This document shows positions 7,460-16,754 of a stretch of 64,000 bases of DNA, in pieces (positions within the stretch are counted from its first letter, which is position 1; each line of letters starts with the position of its first letter). The stretch lies in contig DASZDK010000089.1 in the NCBI GenBank assembly GCA_035942035.1, forward strand, positions 1-64,000. Direction: 5' to 3'. Source of the stretch: JAHWJR01 sp035942035 (GTDB lineage: Bacteria; Actinomycetota; Acidimicrobiia; Acidimicrobiales; CADCSY01). Under the pieces are notes generated by a model that was not told where the DNA came from, ran no database searches, and saw nothing but the letters and a program-made list of their open reading frames with translations. Position numbers and translations under genes: made by a program.

Positions 7460-8239
7460 GTGCTGTTCGTCGGGACCTCGGGTTGGCAGTACCGCGACTG
7501 GCGGGGGACCTTCTACCCCTCAGGCGTGCCCACCCGCCGCTGGCTCGAGCACTACGCACACCGGTTCCGCACCGTGGAGGTCAACAACACCTTCTACCGG
7601 CTGCCGCCGGCGGAGACCTTCGCGGCGTGGCGCGCCACCCTGCCCGATGACTTTGTGATGGCGCTGAAGCTGAGCCGTTACCTCACCCACTACAAGCAGC
7701 TGCGGGAGCCGGAGGAGCCGGTCGAGCGGTTCCTGCGCCACGCCGCCCCGCTCGGCCCCCGCGTGGGCCCGCTGCTGCTCCAACTGCCACCCACCCTGGC
7801 GGCCAACCGGTCCCGCCTGGCCGACACCCTCGACCGCTTCCCGGCCCCGGTGCGGGTGGCGGTCGAGTTCCGCCACCCGTCGTGGTTCGACGACGAGACC
7901 CTGTCGCTGCTGGCCGCCCGCAACGTCGCCTTGGTCCTGGCCGACCGGCGGTCACGGCCGCTGGGCCTGGTGGAGCGCACCGCCGACTGGGGCTACGTGC
8001 GCTTCCACGAGGGACGGGCCAAGCCCTGGCCGTGCTACGGCGACCAGGCGCTGGCCCGGTGGACGGAGCGCCTGGCCGCTCGGTGGCGCCCCGAGGACGA
8101 CGTGTTCGTCTACTTCAACAACGACCCCGGCGGTTGCGCCGTGCGCGACGCGTGCCGCTTCGCCACTCTCGCCGAGCGCCAGGGCCTGCGACCGACGCGC
8201 GTGCCGGCACCGGAAGAGGTCGACGTGGCGATCAGGTAG
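7460..8239 (+). CDS. DUF72 (YecE-type) protein
   Basis: The 259-residue protein has the full DUF72 signature: N-terminal VGTSGWQYRDWRGTFYP, then RFRTVEVNNTFYRLP, LLLQLPP, VAVEFRHPSW and, near the end, VFVYFNNDPGG. The family adopts a TIM-barrel-like fold, is widespread, and has no agreed enzymatic function. The GTG at 7460 puts the signature at residue 3. There is no Shine-Dalgarno sequence, but the stop of the upstream flavoprotein is only 13 bases away, so translation may be coupled. Confidence 0.85.
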   Translation: MLFVGTSGWQYRDWRGTFYPSGVPTRRWLEHYAHRFRTVEVNNTFYRLPPAETFAAWRATLPDDFVMALKLSRYLTHYKQLREPEEPVERFLRHAAPLGPRVGPLLLQLPPTLAANRSRLADTLDRFPAPVRVAVEFRHPSWFDDETLSLLAARNVALVLADRRSRPLGLVERTADWGYVRFHEGRAKPWPCYGDQALARWTERLAARWRPEDDVFVYFNNDPGGCAVRDACRFATLAERQGLRPTRVPAPEEVDVAIR

Positions 8240-9247
8240 CGGACCGCTGCCGGTCATATCAGTCGGTATGCAATGCGAACGCGGTGAGGTCTCGCATAGG
8301 CAACTGGGCAGGAACGTCTGATTGGTGTACGTGCGGTGAAGCCGATCGAAACCTCATTGGAATTCGGCGGCGGAGAGCTGGGCATGCCGGCCCACGAAGG
8401 AGCTGATGATGCAACTTTGCCGGACGAATTTCTCAGGCAGTTGCCTCGCTATTGGTGGTTTTCGCCCTCCCCGTCGTTTCGTCCAGCACCGCCTCAGCAG
8501 CACCATCGGGAACAGAGCTTCTTGAACTTCCGCGTAACCGCGACCCGTACCGGAAAGTTGTGGATCGGCGAGCACGTGAGAGAACTGGCCAACGGTTGCT
8601 CTCGCCCACGGCAGATCACGGCGTCATGGCTTGGCCTTGGCGTCGAGACCCACGACGTGTGCGACAGGACCTCGCCCCCCGATCCTGTGGTGCTGCACGG
8701 TGGACCACCCACGAGCGAACAGCCGCGAACGGATGACTTCTCGACGGCAAGTCACGTTGTCGGCTGTGCCATTCAATTGTCGGATTCGCCCTCGCCTCTG
8801 CTGCTGTCATCGCCAGCGGTGGCTCAATGTTCTGGCGGGGCATTGCCGCACTTGGATGGTCGAGGGTGGCCTTTGTTCATAGGTGCGGCCAAGGTGGTCA
8901 GTGTCGCATCGAAGAAGCACAATGGTTGGGGTCACGACCACAGATATGCGATCGGTCTACGACTCACATGGATAGCCCTCGTCATTTCCACCATTGCTGT
9001 GTATGTCTACAGCTGGGTAGGCGGAGTGTGGCCGAAAACGTTCGTCTTAGCGGTCGCGGGATCGTCGGTGCTGGGCGTCATCACCGTCGTTGCCGTCGTC
9101 TAGGAGCGGCCGGGTATGGGCACCGGCGCCATCTTGCACGCCACCTTCGTAACGGCGCTTCTCCGCTCTGGCCCTGTGACAGTCGCGGGGTGAAGAGGCC
9201 GTAGCCGCATTGCGGCCGCCCCCGCCGGCTACTCGGGTGATGACGAG
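8240..9247. other. Lower-GC intergenic kilobase with decayed-looking frames
   Basis: GC content drops visibly here (short stretches near 55-60%). A strong GAAGGAG precedes two ATGs (8406, 8409), but their frame carries no plausible protein and soon stops. The next frame over, after two in-frame TGA codons, reads like a signal peptide (LLVVFALPVVSSSTASA, about 8443-8493). A further hydrophobic stretch (VGFALASAAVIASGG) near 8779-8823 lies after another stop. The pattern suggests one or two secreted or membrane genes broken by frameshifts. Only the C-terminal membrane ORF (8894-9103) is listed separately. Confidence 0.4.
8894..9103 (+). CDS. Possible small two-helix membrane protein or gene remnant
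   Basis: From GTG at 8894 a 69-residue frame reads a short polar head followed by two likely membrane helices (LRLTWIALVISTIAVYVYSW and FVLAVAGSSVLGVITVVAVV). AGGTG lies 8 bases before the start. The frame is open back to 8336, but that upstream part is not protein-like. It may be a genuine small protein or the surviving 3' end of a decayed gene. No family is recognised. Confidence 0.35.
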   Translation: MVSVASKKHNGWGHDHRYAIGLRLTWIALVISTIAVYVYSWVGGVWPKTFVLAVAGSSVLGVITVVAVV

Positions 9248-9685
9248 CTACCCGACCGGGGAGGTCTGCTCCCGGACCTGGCGCTTGAGGTGGCCGAGGA
9301 TGGCGCCCATCCCCCGCAGGCGGAGGGTGGAGATGGCCTCGTCGAGGCCCATCTGGCTGTAGAAGTCGTTGGGCACGGCCAGGACCTCTTCGGCCGTCGC
9401 CCCGTTCAGGCCCTCGGCCAGGATCCCGGCAAAGCCCCGGGTGGTCGGTGCCTGGGGCGGGCAGTCGAACCACACGGCGACCCGGCCGTCGCCGTCGACC
9501 TCGGTGGAGAGGAAGAACGGGGTCTGGCACTCCTCGACCTGCTCCATGGAGCCCTGCTTGCCCTCGAGGTGCGGGGGCAGGGGGGGGAGCTTGCGGGAGT
9601 ACTCCAGCAGCGCCTCGAGGCGCAGGTCCTTGGGGGCGCCGGCGAACAGCTCGACGATGCGCTGGAGCTTGGGGGGAGACGCCAT
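9248..9685 (-). CDS. sufE: SufE-family sulfur acceptor protein
   Basis: The 145-residue protein matches SufE in length and order: an N-terminal helix PPKLQRIVELFAGAPKDLRLEALLEY region, the acceptor cysteine Cys53 in VEECQTPFF, then AVWFDCPPQAPTTRGFAGIL and the C-terminal ISTLRLRGMGAIL helix. SufE takes persulfide sulfur from a cysteine desulfurase and passes it on for Fe-S cluster assembly. No suf operon is present here; instead it is divergent from a thiosulfate sulfurtransferase, so it may serve sulfur relay with that enzyme. The ATG at 9685 is chosen over the frame open to 9823, which would run into the divergent gene. Confidence 0.85.
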   Translation of the reverse strand: MASPPKLQRIVELFAGAPKDLRLEALLEYSRKLPPLPPHLEGKQGSMEQVEECQTPFFLSTEVDGDGRVAVWFDCPPQAPTTRGFAGILAEGLNGATAEEVLAVPNDFYSQMGLDEAISTLRLRGMGAILGHLKRQVREQTSPVG

Positions 9686-9710
9686 GACGAACCTCGAATC
9701 TTGACCAGAC

Positions 9711-9732
9711 TTATCGGGTATTGACACGATAA
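9711..9732. promoter_or_regulatory. Inverted repeat TTATCG-N10-CGATAA between sufE and sseA
   Basis: Two perfect 6-bp half-sites with 10 bases between their inner edges lie in the 112-bp divergent region. They overlap TTGACA (9721-9726) and sit just before TAGACT (9736-9741). The centre is about two helical turns from the sufE start. The position suits an operator controlling both sulfur genes, but no regulator can be named. Confidence 0.4.
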
Positions 9733-9797
9733 CCCTAGACTCGGCCCGAACCAACGAGTCCCAACGAGTCCTGACCGCAGGAACGAGAGGAGTGCCC

Positions 9798-10709
9798 ATG
9801 GCACCAGACGTCGCCCCCGACACCGACCAGAAGCTCCAAGCTTACGCCCATCCCGAGAAGCTCGTCACCACCGAGTGGCTGGCCGAGCACCTCGACGATC
9901 CCCAGGTGGTGGTGGTGGAGTCGGACGAGGACGTCTTGTTGTACGACACGGGCCACATTCCGGGCGCGGTGAAGATCGACTGGCACACCGACCTGCAAGA
10001 CCCGGTGGCCCGCGACTACCTCAACGGCGAGGAGTTCTCCAAGCTGATGTCGGCCAAGGGCATCTCCCGTGACACGACGGTGGTGTTCTACGGCGACAAC
10101 TTCAACTGGTGGGCCGCCTATGCCCTGTGGGTGTTCAGCCTCTTCGGCCACCCGGACACCCGGCTGCTCGACGGCGGCCGCCAGAAGTGGCAGGAAGAGG
10201 GCCGGCCGATGACGACCGACGTGCCCACCCCCCAGGCCACCGACTACCCCGTGGTCGAGCGCGACGACGCCCCCATCCGCGCCTTCGCCGACGACGTGCG
10301 CGCCCACATCCGCTCGCAGGGGCGGCTGGTCGACGTGCGCTCGCCCCAGGAGTACTCCGGTGAGCTGCTGCACATGCCGGCCTACCCTCAGGAGGGCGCC
10401 CTCCGCGGCGGGCACATCCCCGGAGCGGCGAGCGTGCCCTGGAAGAGGGCGGCCAACGACGACGGCACCTTCAAGAGCGCCGACGAGCTGCGCGCTCTCT
10501 ACGAGCAGGAGGTCGGGCTCAAGGAGGACGACGACGTCATCGCCTACTGCCGCATCGGCGAGCGCTCCAGCCACACGTGGTTCGCGCTGCACCACCTGCT
10601 GGGCTACCCCAAGGTGCGCAACTACGACGGGTCGTGGACCGAGTGGGGGAACCAGGTTCGGGCACCCATCGAGAAGCCGGGGCACCCGGTGCGTCCCGAG
10701 GTCGCCTGA
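9798..10709 (+). CDS. sseA: Thiosulfate sulfurtransferase (two-domain rhodanese)
   Basis: The 303-residue protein has tandem rhodanese domains (about residues 20-140 and 165-290). The inactive N-terminal domain has the SseA-typical FYGDNFNWW in place of the catalytic loop. The C-terminal domain carries Cys251 in [13 protein letters not shown], the persulfide-forming residue. It would move sulfane sulfur from thiosulfate or a related donor to cyanide or thiol acceptors. GAGAGGAG lies just upstream of ATG 9798. Divergence from sufE and a shared inverted repeat suggest joint regulation. A strong terminator follows the stop codon. Confidence 0.88.
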   Translation: MAPDVAPDTDQKLQAYAHPEKLVTTEWLAEHLDDPQVVVVESDEDVLLYDTGHIPGAVKIDWHTDLQDPVARDYLNGEEFSKLMSAKGISRDTTVVFYGDNFNWWAAYALWVFSLFGHPDTRLLDGGRQKWQEEGRPMTTDVPTPQATDYPVVERDDAPIRAFADDVRAHIRSQGRLVDVRSPQEYSGELLHMPAYPQEGALRGGHIPGAASVPWKRAANDDGTFKSADELRALYEQEVGLKEDDDVIAYCRIGERSSHTWFALHHLLGYPKVRNYDGSWTEWGNQVRAPIEKPGHPVRPEVA

Positions 10710-10743
10710 GCCTCTCGCACCGCTGACCGGTACACCCTCCTCG

Positions 10744-10785
10744 CTACCGGGGGCCGCCGCCGGCGGCCCCCGGTAGCCTGTTTTT
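10744..10785 (+). terminator. Intrinsic terminator after sseA
   Basis: CTACCGGGGGCCGCC and its exact reverse complement GGCGGCCCCCGGTAG are separated by 3 bases, and a run of five T follows at 10781-10785. This is the clearest rho-independent terminator in the window. Confidence 0.85.
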
Positions 10786-10817
10786 CCGGCGAAGGCGGCA
10801 CGGCGGAAGGGGAGCGC

Positions 10818-11903
10818 ATGGCAGTCGAGGCCCGGGCGGTGGTGGCCGCCGCCAAGGGAGCGCCGGTCTCGGTGGAGACGATCCTCGTCCCCGATCCGGG
10901 CCCGGGCGAGGTGAAGGTGCGCGTCCAGGCCTGCGGCGTGTGCCATACCGACCTGCACTACCGGGAGGGCGCCATCACCGACGACTTCCCGTTCCTTCTC
11001 GGCCACGAGGCGGCGGGGACGGTGGAGGCCGTCGGTGACGGCGTCAGCGAGGTGGCGCCGGGTGACTACGTCGTGCTGGCGTGGCGGGCGCCGTGTGGGC
11101 GGTGCCGCTCGTGCCGCCGGGGTCGCCTCCACCACTGCTTCGACAGCGCCAACGCCACGCAGCCCATGACGCTCGCCGACGGGACGCCCCTGACCGCGGC
11201 ACTGGGGATCGGCGCCTTCGCGGAACGAACGCTCGTGGCCGCCGGCCAAGCCGTGCGCGTCGACCCCGCGGCCCGTCCGGAGGCGGCGGGACTGGTCGGC
11301 TGCGGGGTGATGGCGGGCTTCGGTGCCGCCGTCAACACCGGCGCGGTGGGGCTGGGCGACTCGGTGGCGGTCATCGGCTGCGGTGGTGTGGGCAACGCCG
11401 CGGTGGCCGCCTCGGCGCTGGTGGGCGCCCGCCGGGTCATCGCCGTCGACCTCGATGTCCGCAAGCTCGAGTGGGCGGTGGGCTTCGGGGCCACCCACAC
11501 GGTCGACGCCTCGGAAGTCGACACCGTGGAGGCCGTCCGGGAGCTGACCGACGGCTTCGGAGCCGATGTCGTCATCGACGCCGTCGGCCTGGCCTCCACC
11601 TACCGGCAGGCCTTCTACGCCCGCGACCTGGCCGGGACGCTGGTGCAGGTGGGGGTTCCCGATCCCATGGCGACCATCGACCTGCCGCTGATCGACCTGT
11701 TCGGACGGGGCGGGGCCCTCAAGTCGTCGTGGTACGGCGACTGCCTACCTTCGCGGGACTTCCCCATGCTGATCGACCTCTACCTCCAAGGGAAGTTCGA
11801 CCTCGACGGCTTCGTCACCGAGACCGTGGCCCTCGACCAGGTCGAGGCGGCGTTCGACAAGATGGGCGCAGGCGACGTCCTGCGCTCGGTCGTCGTCCTG
11901 TGA
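10818..11903 (+). CDS. mscR: Mycothiol-dependent formaldehyde dehydrogenase / S-nitrosomycothiol reductase
   Basis: The 361-residue zinc alcohol dehydrogenase has catalytic zinc ligands Cys42 (ACGVCHTD) and His63-Glu64 (LLGHEAAG), and the four structural-zinc cysteines 93, 96, 99 and 107 ([15 protein letters not shown]). The NAD-binding motif is [11 protein letters not shown]. Length, the [10 protein letters not shown] region and gene order match the MscR/AdhE2 group, which oxidises S-hydroxymethyl-mycothiol and reduces S-nitrosomycothiol. GAAGGGGAG precedes ATG 10818. A metallo-beta-lactamase-fold gene overlaps its stop, the same pairing as Rv2259-Rv2260 in M. tuberculosis, which strengthens the assignment and implies that the host makes mycothiol. 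Confidence 0.85.
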   Translation: MAVEARAVVAAAKGAPVSVETILVPDPGPGEVKVRVQACGVCHTDLHYREGAITDDFPFLLGHEAAGTVEAVGDGVSEVAPGDYVVLAWRAPCGRCRSCRRGRLHHCFDSANATQPMTLADGTPLTAALGIGAFAERTLVAAGQAVRVDPAARPEAAGLVGCGVMAGFGAAVNTGAVGLGDSVAVIGCGGVGNAAVAASALVGARRVIAVDLDVRKLEWAVGFGATHTVDASEVDTVEAVRELTDGFGADVVIDAVGLASTYRQAFYARDLAGTLVQVGVPDPMATIDLPLIDLFGRGGALKSSWYGDCLPSRDFPMLIDLYLQGKFDLDGFVTETVALDQVEAAFDKMGAGDVLRSVVVL

Positions 11904-12559
11904 CCCCCGTGGGCGGCGACGTGGCGGTGGCCGTGGAGCGGGTGCGGACGTCGGGGACCTTCTCCCTCGACGGGCAGCACTTCGACGTCGAGAACAACGT
12001 CTGGCTCGTCGGTGAACGGATGGCGGGGGCTCCCGTCGTGGTCATCGACGCCGCCCACGACGCCGGTCCCGTTCTCGAGGCGGTGGGTGACCGCCAGGTG
12101 GTCGCCGTGGTCTGCACCCATGGGCACAACGACCACGTCAACGCCGCCCTCGACGTGGCCGGTGCCACCGGCGCGCCCGTCGCCCTCCACCCGGCCGACC
12201 GGATGCTGTGGGACGTCGTCCACCCCGACCGGGCTCCGGACCGGGAGCTGGCCGATGGGGACGAGATCGAGGTGGGGGAGGCCCGCCTGCACGTGCTGCA
12301 CACGCCCGGGCACTCCCCGGGCGGCGTCTGCCTGTACCTGCCCGCCCAGGCGATGCTGTTCTCCGGCGACACCCTCTTCCAGGGCGGCCCCGGCGCCACC
12401 GGTCGTTCCTTCTCGGACTTCCCGACCATCATCGACTCCATCCGGCGGCGGCTGCTCCCGCTGCCCGGGGAAACGATCGTGCACACAGGCCACGGCGACT
12501 CGACGACCATCGGCGCTGAGGCGCCGCAGCTCGACGAGTGGGTGCGGCGGGGTCACTGA
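11900..12559 (+). CDS. Metallo-beta-lactamase-fold hydrolase coupled to mscR
   Basis: The 219-residue MBL-fold protein has the metal-binding THGHNDHVN (His74, His76, Asp78, His79), HTPGHSPGG and [10 protein letters not shown], plus a final HTGHGDST, so the binuclear centre is complete. The size and motifs resemble glyoxalase II-type thioester hydrolases. Its GTG overlaps the mscR stop (GTGA, 11900-11903), which implies translational coupling. From that partnership I infer a role in hydrolysing S-formyl-mycothiol or a related mycothiol thioester, but that is not shown by the sequence. Confidence 0.85.
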   Translation: MTPVGGDVAVAVERVRTSGTFSLDGQHFDVENNVWLVGERMAGAPVVVIDAAHDAGPVLEAVGDRQVVAVVCTHGHNDHVNAALDVAGATGAPVALHPADRMLWDVVHPDRAPDRELADGDEIEVGEARLHVLHTPGHSPGGVCLYLPAQAMLFSGDTLFQGGPGATGRSFSDFPTIIDSIRRRLLPLPGETIVHTGHGDSTTIGAEAPQLDEWVRRGH

Positions 12560-12562
12560 GCC

Positions 12563-13261
12563 GTGCCGCGCTGGGAGGTGGCAGCGTCGCTGGTGGGCGG
12601 GGCCTGGGCACCGGGCGACTACGACGTGGGCGACCTCGTCCGCCTGCGGCCGCGACCCGACGACGTGGCCAGCCTGGGGCCCGAGCAGGCCCGTTTGGCG
12701 GCGATCGTCCGCCTGGCCAACTCGGTGACCTTCGCCGTAGCCCTCGCCCTGCTCCTGGTGCGGATGGTGCCTGTGAGCGCCGCTGAGTTCGAGTTCCGGC
12801 CGTGGGCGCAGCGCGACCTCGTGATCGTGGACGAGACCGACGACCCCGGCTGGCAGCGGGCCACCCGGCACGCGGTGGAGGTGTGGAACCGCTCCGGTGC
12901 CGACCTGCGCCTCACCTGGGTCGCCGGCGAGCCCGGCGGTGAGTGCCGTGGCCAAGGGAGCCGAATCGCGGTGTGCCCGGCCCACGAGCAGAGCCTGGAG
13001 GGAATCTTGGACTTCCAGGGACGCGCGTCCCAGGAGCCCGGCGGTGACCATCCGAAGTCGGCGTTCGTGGAGGTGTGCACCGACTGCGGGCTCGACGACA
13101 CCCTCCGGCGGGTGGTGGCCACCCACGAGATCGGGCACGCCCTGGGCCTGCCCCACAACTCCCTGCTCGGTTCGGTCATGTACCCCACCGGGGGCACCGA
13201 CCAGCCCGACGAGATCGACTACGCCGACCTGCGAGCCCTCTACCCCATTGCGCGGGACTGA
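12563..13261 (+). CDS. Matrixin-like zinc metalloprotease, membrane anchored
   Basis: The 232-residue protein has the metzincin zinc motif HEIGHALGLPH (residues 188-198) followed by a Met-turn SVMYPTG, so it is a matrixin (peptidase M10-like) catalytic domain of about 150 residues. Residues 52-74 form a hydrophobic segment ending ...VSAAEF, which could be a signal anchor. It is preceded by an unusual 50-residue, Pro/Arg-rich N-terminal region. Four cysteines (CRG, CPA, CTDC) suggest an oxidised, extracytoplasmic location. The GTG at 12563 follows the MBL gene by 3 bases; an internal GTG near the hydrophobic segment is an alternative start. Substrate unknown. Confidence 0.75.
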   Translation: MPRWEVAASLVGGAWAPGDYDVGDLVRLRPRPDDVASLGPEQARLAAIVRLANSVTFAVALALLLVRMVPVSAAEFEFRPWAQRDLVIVDETDDPGWQRATRHAVEVWNRSGADLRLTWVAGEPGGECRGQGSRIAVCPAHEQSLEGILDFQGRASQEPGGDHPKSAFVEVCTDCGLDDTLRRVVATHEIGHALGLPHNSLLGSVMYPTGGTDQPDEIDYADLRALYPIARD

Positions 13262-13273
13262 CGGCGCCGGCCC

Positions 13274-16200
13274 TCAGCGAGCGATGAAGTACTTGGCCCG
13301 GGGGTGGTGGCAGATGATGGCCGAGGTGGTCTGCTCGGGCTGGTACTGGTAGCCCGTCTCCTCGCTCACCACCAGGCCGATGCGCTCACCCTCGAGCAGA
13401 TCCCACACGGTGACGTTGTCCTCCAGGTCGGGGCAGGCGGGATAACCCCAGGAGTAGCGACTGCCCCGGTACTGCTGGCGGAACAGCCCCTTGAGCGTCG
13501 GCCCATCCTCGTCGGCGAAGCCCCACTCCTCGCGGATGCGGCGGTGCCAGTACTCGGCCAGGGCCTCGGCCATCTCCACCCCGAGACCGTGGAGCAACAG
13601 GTACTTGGAGTACTCGTCCTCGGCGAAGAGCCGGCCGGCGGCCTCGGACACGGCGCCGCCCATGGTGACGATGTGGAAGGCGGCGTAGTCGGCCTCGCCC
13701 GAGTCCAGCGGGCGGAAGAAGTCGGCGATGCACAGGAACGGATCCTCCTGCTGGCGAGGGAACGAGAAGCGGCCCCACTCGGCGGTCCGGCTGTCGTCGG
13801 TCCAGATCACCACGTCGTTGCCGTCACCGTTGGCGGGGAAGAAGCCGTAGACGACCTGGGGCACGAGGATCCCCGATGCCTTGGCCTCGGCCAACTGCTC
13901 CCGCAGCACCGGGCGGATGCGGTCCTTGAACACCTCGTCGGACTCCCCCTTCTCGGGTCGGTAGCCCCACTGGTTGCGGAAGAGGGCGGTCTCGTTCACG
14001 TAGGCGGCGATCTCGTCGAGGGAGATGCCCTTGACCACCCGGGAACCGAGGAACGGCGGCTTGAACACCCCGTTGTCGGTGGCGACCTCGGGAGAGCGGG
14101 GCGGGACCTCCACATTGGGATCGGGGGTGCGCTGGCTGCGCCGGGGGAGCAGCACCCGCCCTCCCGGCACCCGGCCGAAGTCGGGGTCGTCGGCGCCCGT
14201 GCGCTTGAGCTCGTTCAGGCGATCGAGCGTGCGCAGACCCTCGAAGGCGTCCTTGCCGTAGAACAGCCGGCCCTCGTAGACCTCCCTGAGGTCACGCTCG
14301 ACGTACGAGCGGGTGAGGGCGGCGCCGCCGAGCAGCACGGGGATGCGATCCAGACCCTGGGCATTGAGCTCCTCGAGGTTCTCGCGCATGATCAACGTGG
14401 ACTTGACCAGCAGCCCACTCATGCCGATGGCGTCGGCCTTGACCTCGAGCGCCTTGGCCACCATGTCGGTGATCGAGACCTTGATGCCCAGGTTGAACAC
14501 CTCGTAGCCGTTGTTGGTGAGGATGATGTCGACCAGGTTCTTGCCGATGTCGTGGACGTCGCCCTTCACCGTGGCCAGCACCACCCTGCCCTTGCCTCCC
14601 TGGTCGGCCTTCTCCATGTGGGGCTCCAGCCAGGCCACCGCCCGCTTCATGGTCTCGGCCGACTGCAGCACGAAGGGCAGCTGCATCTGGCCGGAACCGA
14701 ACAGCTCGCCCACCACCTTCATGCCCGCCAGCAGGTCGTCGTTGACGATGGCGAGCGCCGGCTTGGCCGCCAGGGCCTCCTCCAACTCGGCCTCCAGCCC
14801 GTCGCGGTCGCCGTCGATGATCCGCGCCTTCAGGCGCTCGGCGACGGGCCAGTCGCTGCGGTCCTCGTTCTCCACCGCCGCCGAGGTGACCCCCTCGAAG
14901 GCGGCGAGCAGTTCCTGGAGTGGGTCGTAGCCCGGCCGGCGGCGGTCGTAGATCAGGTCGAGGCAGATCTCCCGGACTCGCTCGTCGATCTTGTTGAGCG
15001 GCATGATGCGCCCCGCGTGGACGATGGCGGCGTCGAGACCCGCCTCCAGGCACTCGTGCAGGAACATCGAGTTGAGGACGTGGCGGGCGGCGGGGTTGAG
15101 CCCGAAGCTGACGTTCGACAGCCCGAGGATGGTCGACACTCCCGGCAGCTCGGCCTTGATCCGACGGATGCCCTCGATGGTCTCGATCCCGTCGCGCCGG
15201 CTCTCCTCCATCCCCGTCGACAGGGGCAGCGCCAGAGGGTCGAACAGGAGATCGGACGGTTCGAGCCCGTAGCGCTCGACGGCCAGGTCGTGGATGGCCC
15301 GTGCCGCCCGCAGCTTCCAGTCGGCCGTGCGGGCTTGGCCCTCGGTGTCGATGCAGGTGCACACCACGGCGGCGCCGTACTCGCGGGCGAGGCTCAGGAA
15401 GCGGTCGAGGCGTGTCCCGGGCGCGTCGCCGTCCTCCAGGTTGACCGAGTTCAGCACCGGCCGACCGCCGATCCATCGCAGCCCGGTCTCGATGACGTCG
15501 GGCTCGGTGGAGTCGAGCATGAGCGGCTGCGACGACTGCGTGGCGAAACGCTGGGCGATCTGCTCCATGTCGGCCACGCCGTCCTCACCCGTGTAGTCGA
15601 CGCAGACGTCGAGCACGTGGGCGCCCTCCTTGACCTGGTCCTTCGCCATGGCCACACAGGTCTCCCAGTCGTCGTCCAGCATGGCCTCGCGGAACCTCCG
15701 CGACCCGTTGGCGTTGGTGCGCTCGCCCACCACCAGGAAGCTCGTGTCCTGGCGGAACGGGACGGCGGTGTAGATGGACGCCGCGCCGGCCTCGTGCACG
15801 GGGGAGCGCGGTGCGGGCGTGAGCTCGGCACAGCGCTCGACCACCGCCCGCAGGTGCTCGGGCGTCGTCCCGCAGCAGCCGCCCACGACCGACACGCCCA
15901 GCTCGGTAACGAAGCGGTGGTGGTACTCGGCCAGCTGGTCGGGGCTCAAGTCGTAGTGCATCTTGCCGTCGACCACCGAGGGCAGGCCAGCGTTGGGCAG
16001 GCACGACAGCGGCATGCGGGCGGCGGCGCTCAGGTGGCGGAGGTGCTCGTGCATCTCGGCCGGACCGGTGGCGCAGTTGACGCCGAGGACGTCGGGGCGC
16101 ATGGGGTCGAGTGCGGTGAGGGCAGCGGCGATCTCGGTGCCGGGCAGCATGCGACCGGTGAGCTCCACGGTCACCTGGACCTGGAGGGGGACGGTGCGCC

Positions 16201-16741
16201 CGGCGGCGGCCATGGCCCGCCGACACGCCACGATGGCCGCCTTGGCCTGCAGGAGGTCGAAGACCGTCTCGATCAACAGCAGGTCGACGCCCCCGGTCAG
16301 CAGCCCCCGGGCCTGGACCTCGTAGGCGTCGCGCAGCTCGGCGAAGCGGATGTTGCCGAGCGACGGGAACTTGGTGCCGGGGCCGATGGAGCCGGCGACC
16401 CAGCGGGGACGGTCGGGGGTGGAGAAGTCGCTGGCCACCGAGCGGGCGATGCGGGCCGCGGTCTCGTTGAGCTCCTCGGTCCGGTCGGCGATCCCGTACT
16501 CGCTGAGTGGGACGGCGAAGGCTCCGAAGGTGTTGGTCTCGACCACGTCACAGCCCACCTCGAAGAACGACGCGTGCAGCTCGGCCACCACGTCGGGTCG
16601 GGTGGCGACGAGGATCTCGTTGCAGCCCTCCAGCGCCGGCCCCCCGAAGTCGTCCGGCCCCAGCTCTCGCAACTGGAGGTTCGTGCCGACGGCCCCGTCG
16701 AACACGACCACCCGCTCCCGTGCGGCTCCGAGGAAATCCAT
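13274..16741 (-). CDS. metH: Cobalamin-dependent methionine synthase
   Basis: The 1155-residue protein has all four MetH modules. The homocysteine-binding barrel (1 to about 330) has zinc cysteines in GVNCATGP and GGCCGTTPEHL. A folate (pterin) barrel follows from about 350 to 620 (VVGERTNANGS...). The cobalamin domain (about 650-880) has DVHDIGKN (lower axial His), SGLLVKST and LLGGAAL. The C-terminal AdoMet activation domain ends ...YFIAR and includes YSWGYPACPD. It methylates homocysteine using methyl-tetrahydrofolate. ATG 16741 is chosen because TACCCT lies 7 bases before it on the minus strand and the Hcy domain starts at once; the longer frame to 16972 overlaps pepA. No B12 riboswitch is visible in the 114 bases upstream. 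Confidence 0.95.
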   Translation of the reverse strand: MDFLGAARERVVVFDGAVGTNLQLRELGPDDFGGPALEGCNEILVATRPDVVAELHASFFEVGCDVVETNTFGAFAVPLSEYGIADRTEELNETAARIARSVASDFSTPDRPRWVAGSIGPGTKFPSLGNIRFAELRDAYEVQARGLLTGGVDLLLIETVFDLLQAKAAIVACRRAMAAAGRTVPLQVQVTVELTGRMLPGTEIAAALTALDPMRPDVLGVNCATGPAEMHEHLRHLSAAARMPLSCLPNAGLPSVVDGKMHYDLSPDQLAEYHHRFVTELGVSVVGGCCGTTPEHLRAVVERCAELTPAPRSPVHEAGAASIYTAVPFRQDTSFLVVGERTNANGSRRFREAMLDDDWETCVAMAKDQVKEGAHVLDVCVDYTGEDGVADMEQIAQRFATQSSQPLMLDSTEPDVIETGLRWIGGRPVLNSVNLEDGDAPGTRLDRFLSLAREYGAAVVCTCIDTEGQARTADWKLRAARAIHDLAVERYGLEPSDLLFDPLALPLSTGMEESRRDGIETIEGIRRIKAELPGVSTILGLSNVSFGLNPAARHVLNSMFLHECLEAGLDAAIVHAGRIMPLNKIDERVREICLDLIYDRRRPGYDPLQELLAAFEGVTSAAVENEDRSDWPVAERLKARIIDGDRDGLEAELEEALAAKPALAIVNDDLLAGMKVVGELFGSGQMQLPFVLQSAETMKRAVAWLEPHMEKADQGGKGRVVLATVKGDVHDIGKNLVDIILTNNGYEVFNLGIKVSITDMVAKALEVKADAIGMSGLLVKSTLIMRENLEELNAQGLDRIPVLLGGAALTRSYVERDLREVYEGRLFYGKDAFEGLRTLDRLNELKRTGADDPDFGRVPGGRVLLPRRSQRTPDPNVEVPPRSPEVATDNGVFKPPFLGSRVVKGISLDEIAAYVNETALFRNQWGYRPEKGESDEVFKDRIRPVLREQLAEAKASGILVPQVVYGFFPANGDGNDVVIWTDDSRTAEWGRFSFPRQQEDPFLCIADFFRPLDSGEADYAAFHIVTMGGAVSEAAGRLFAEDEYSKYLLLHGLGVEMAEALAEYWHRRIREEWGFADEDGPTLKGLFRQQYRGSRYSWGYPACPDLEDNVTVWDLLEGERIGLVVSEETGYQYQPEQTTSAIICHHPRAKYFIAR

Positions 16742-16748
16742 GGCCGCA

Positions 16749-16754
16749 AGGGTA
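16749..16754 (-). promoter_or_regulatory. -10 hexamer TACCCT for leaderless metH
   Basis: On the minus strand TACCCT ends 7 bases before the ATG at 16741, with no Shine-Dalgarno sequence. This predicts a leaderless metH mRNA and leaves no room for a riboswitch on that transcript. Confidence 0.5.

Noticed and set aside
8336..9103. A 255-residue continuous open frame
   Set aside because: Residues before about 190 have low-complexity composition unlike a folded protein; only the C-terminal membrane part is retained as a possible gene.
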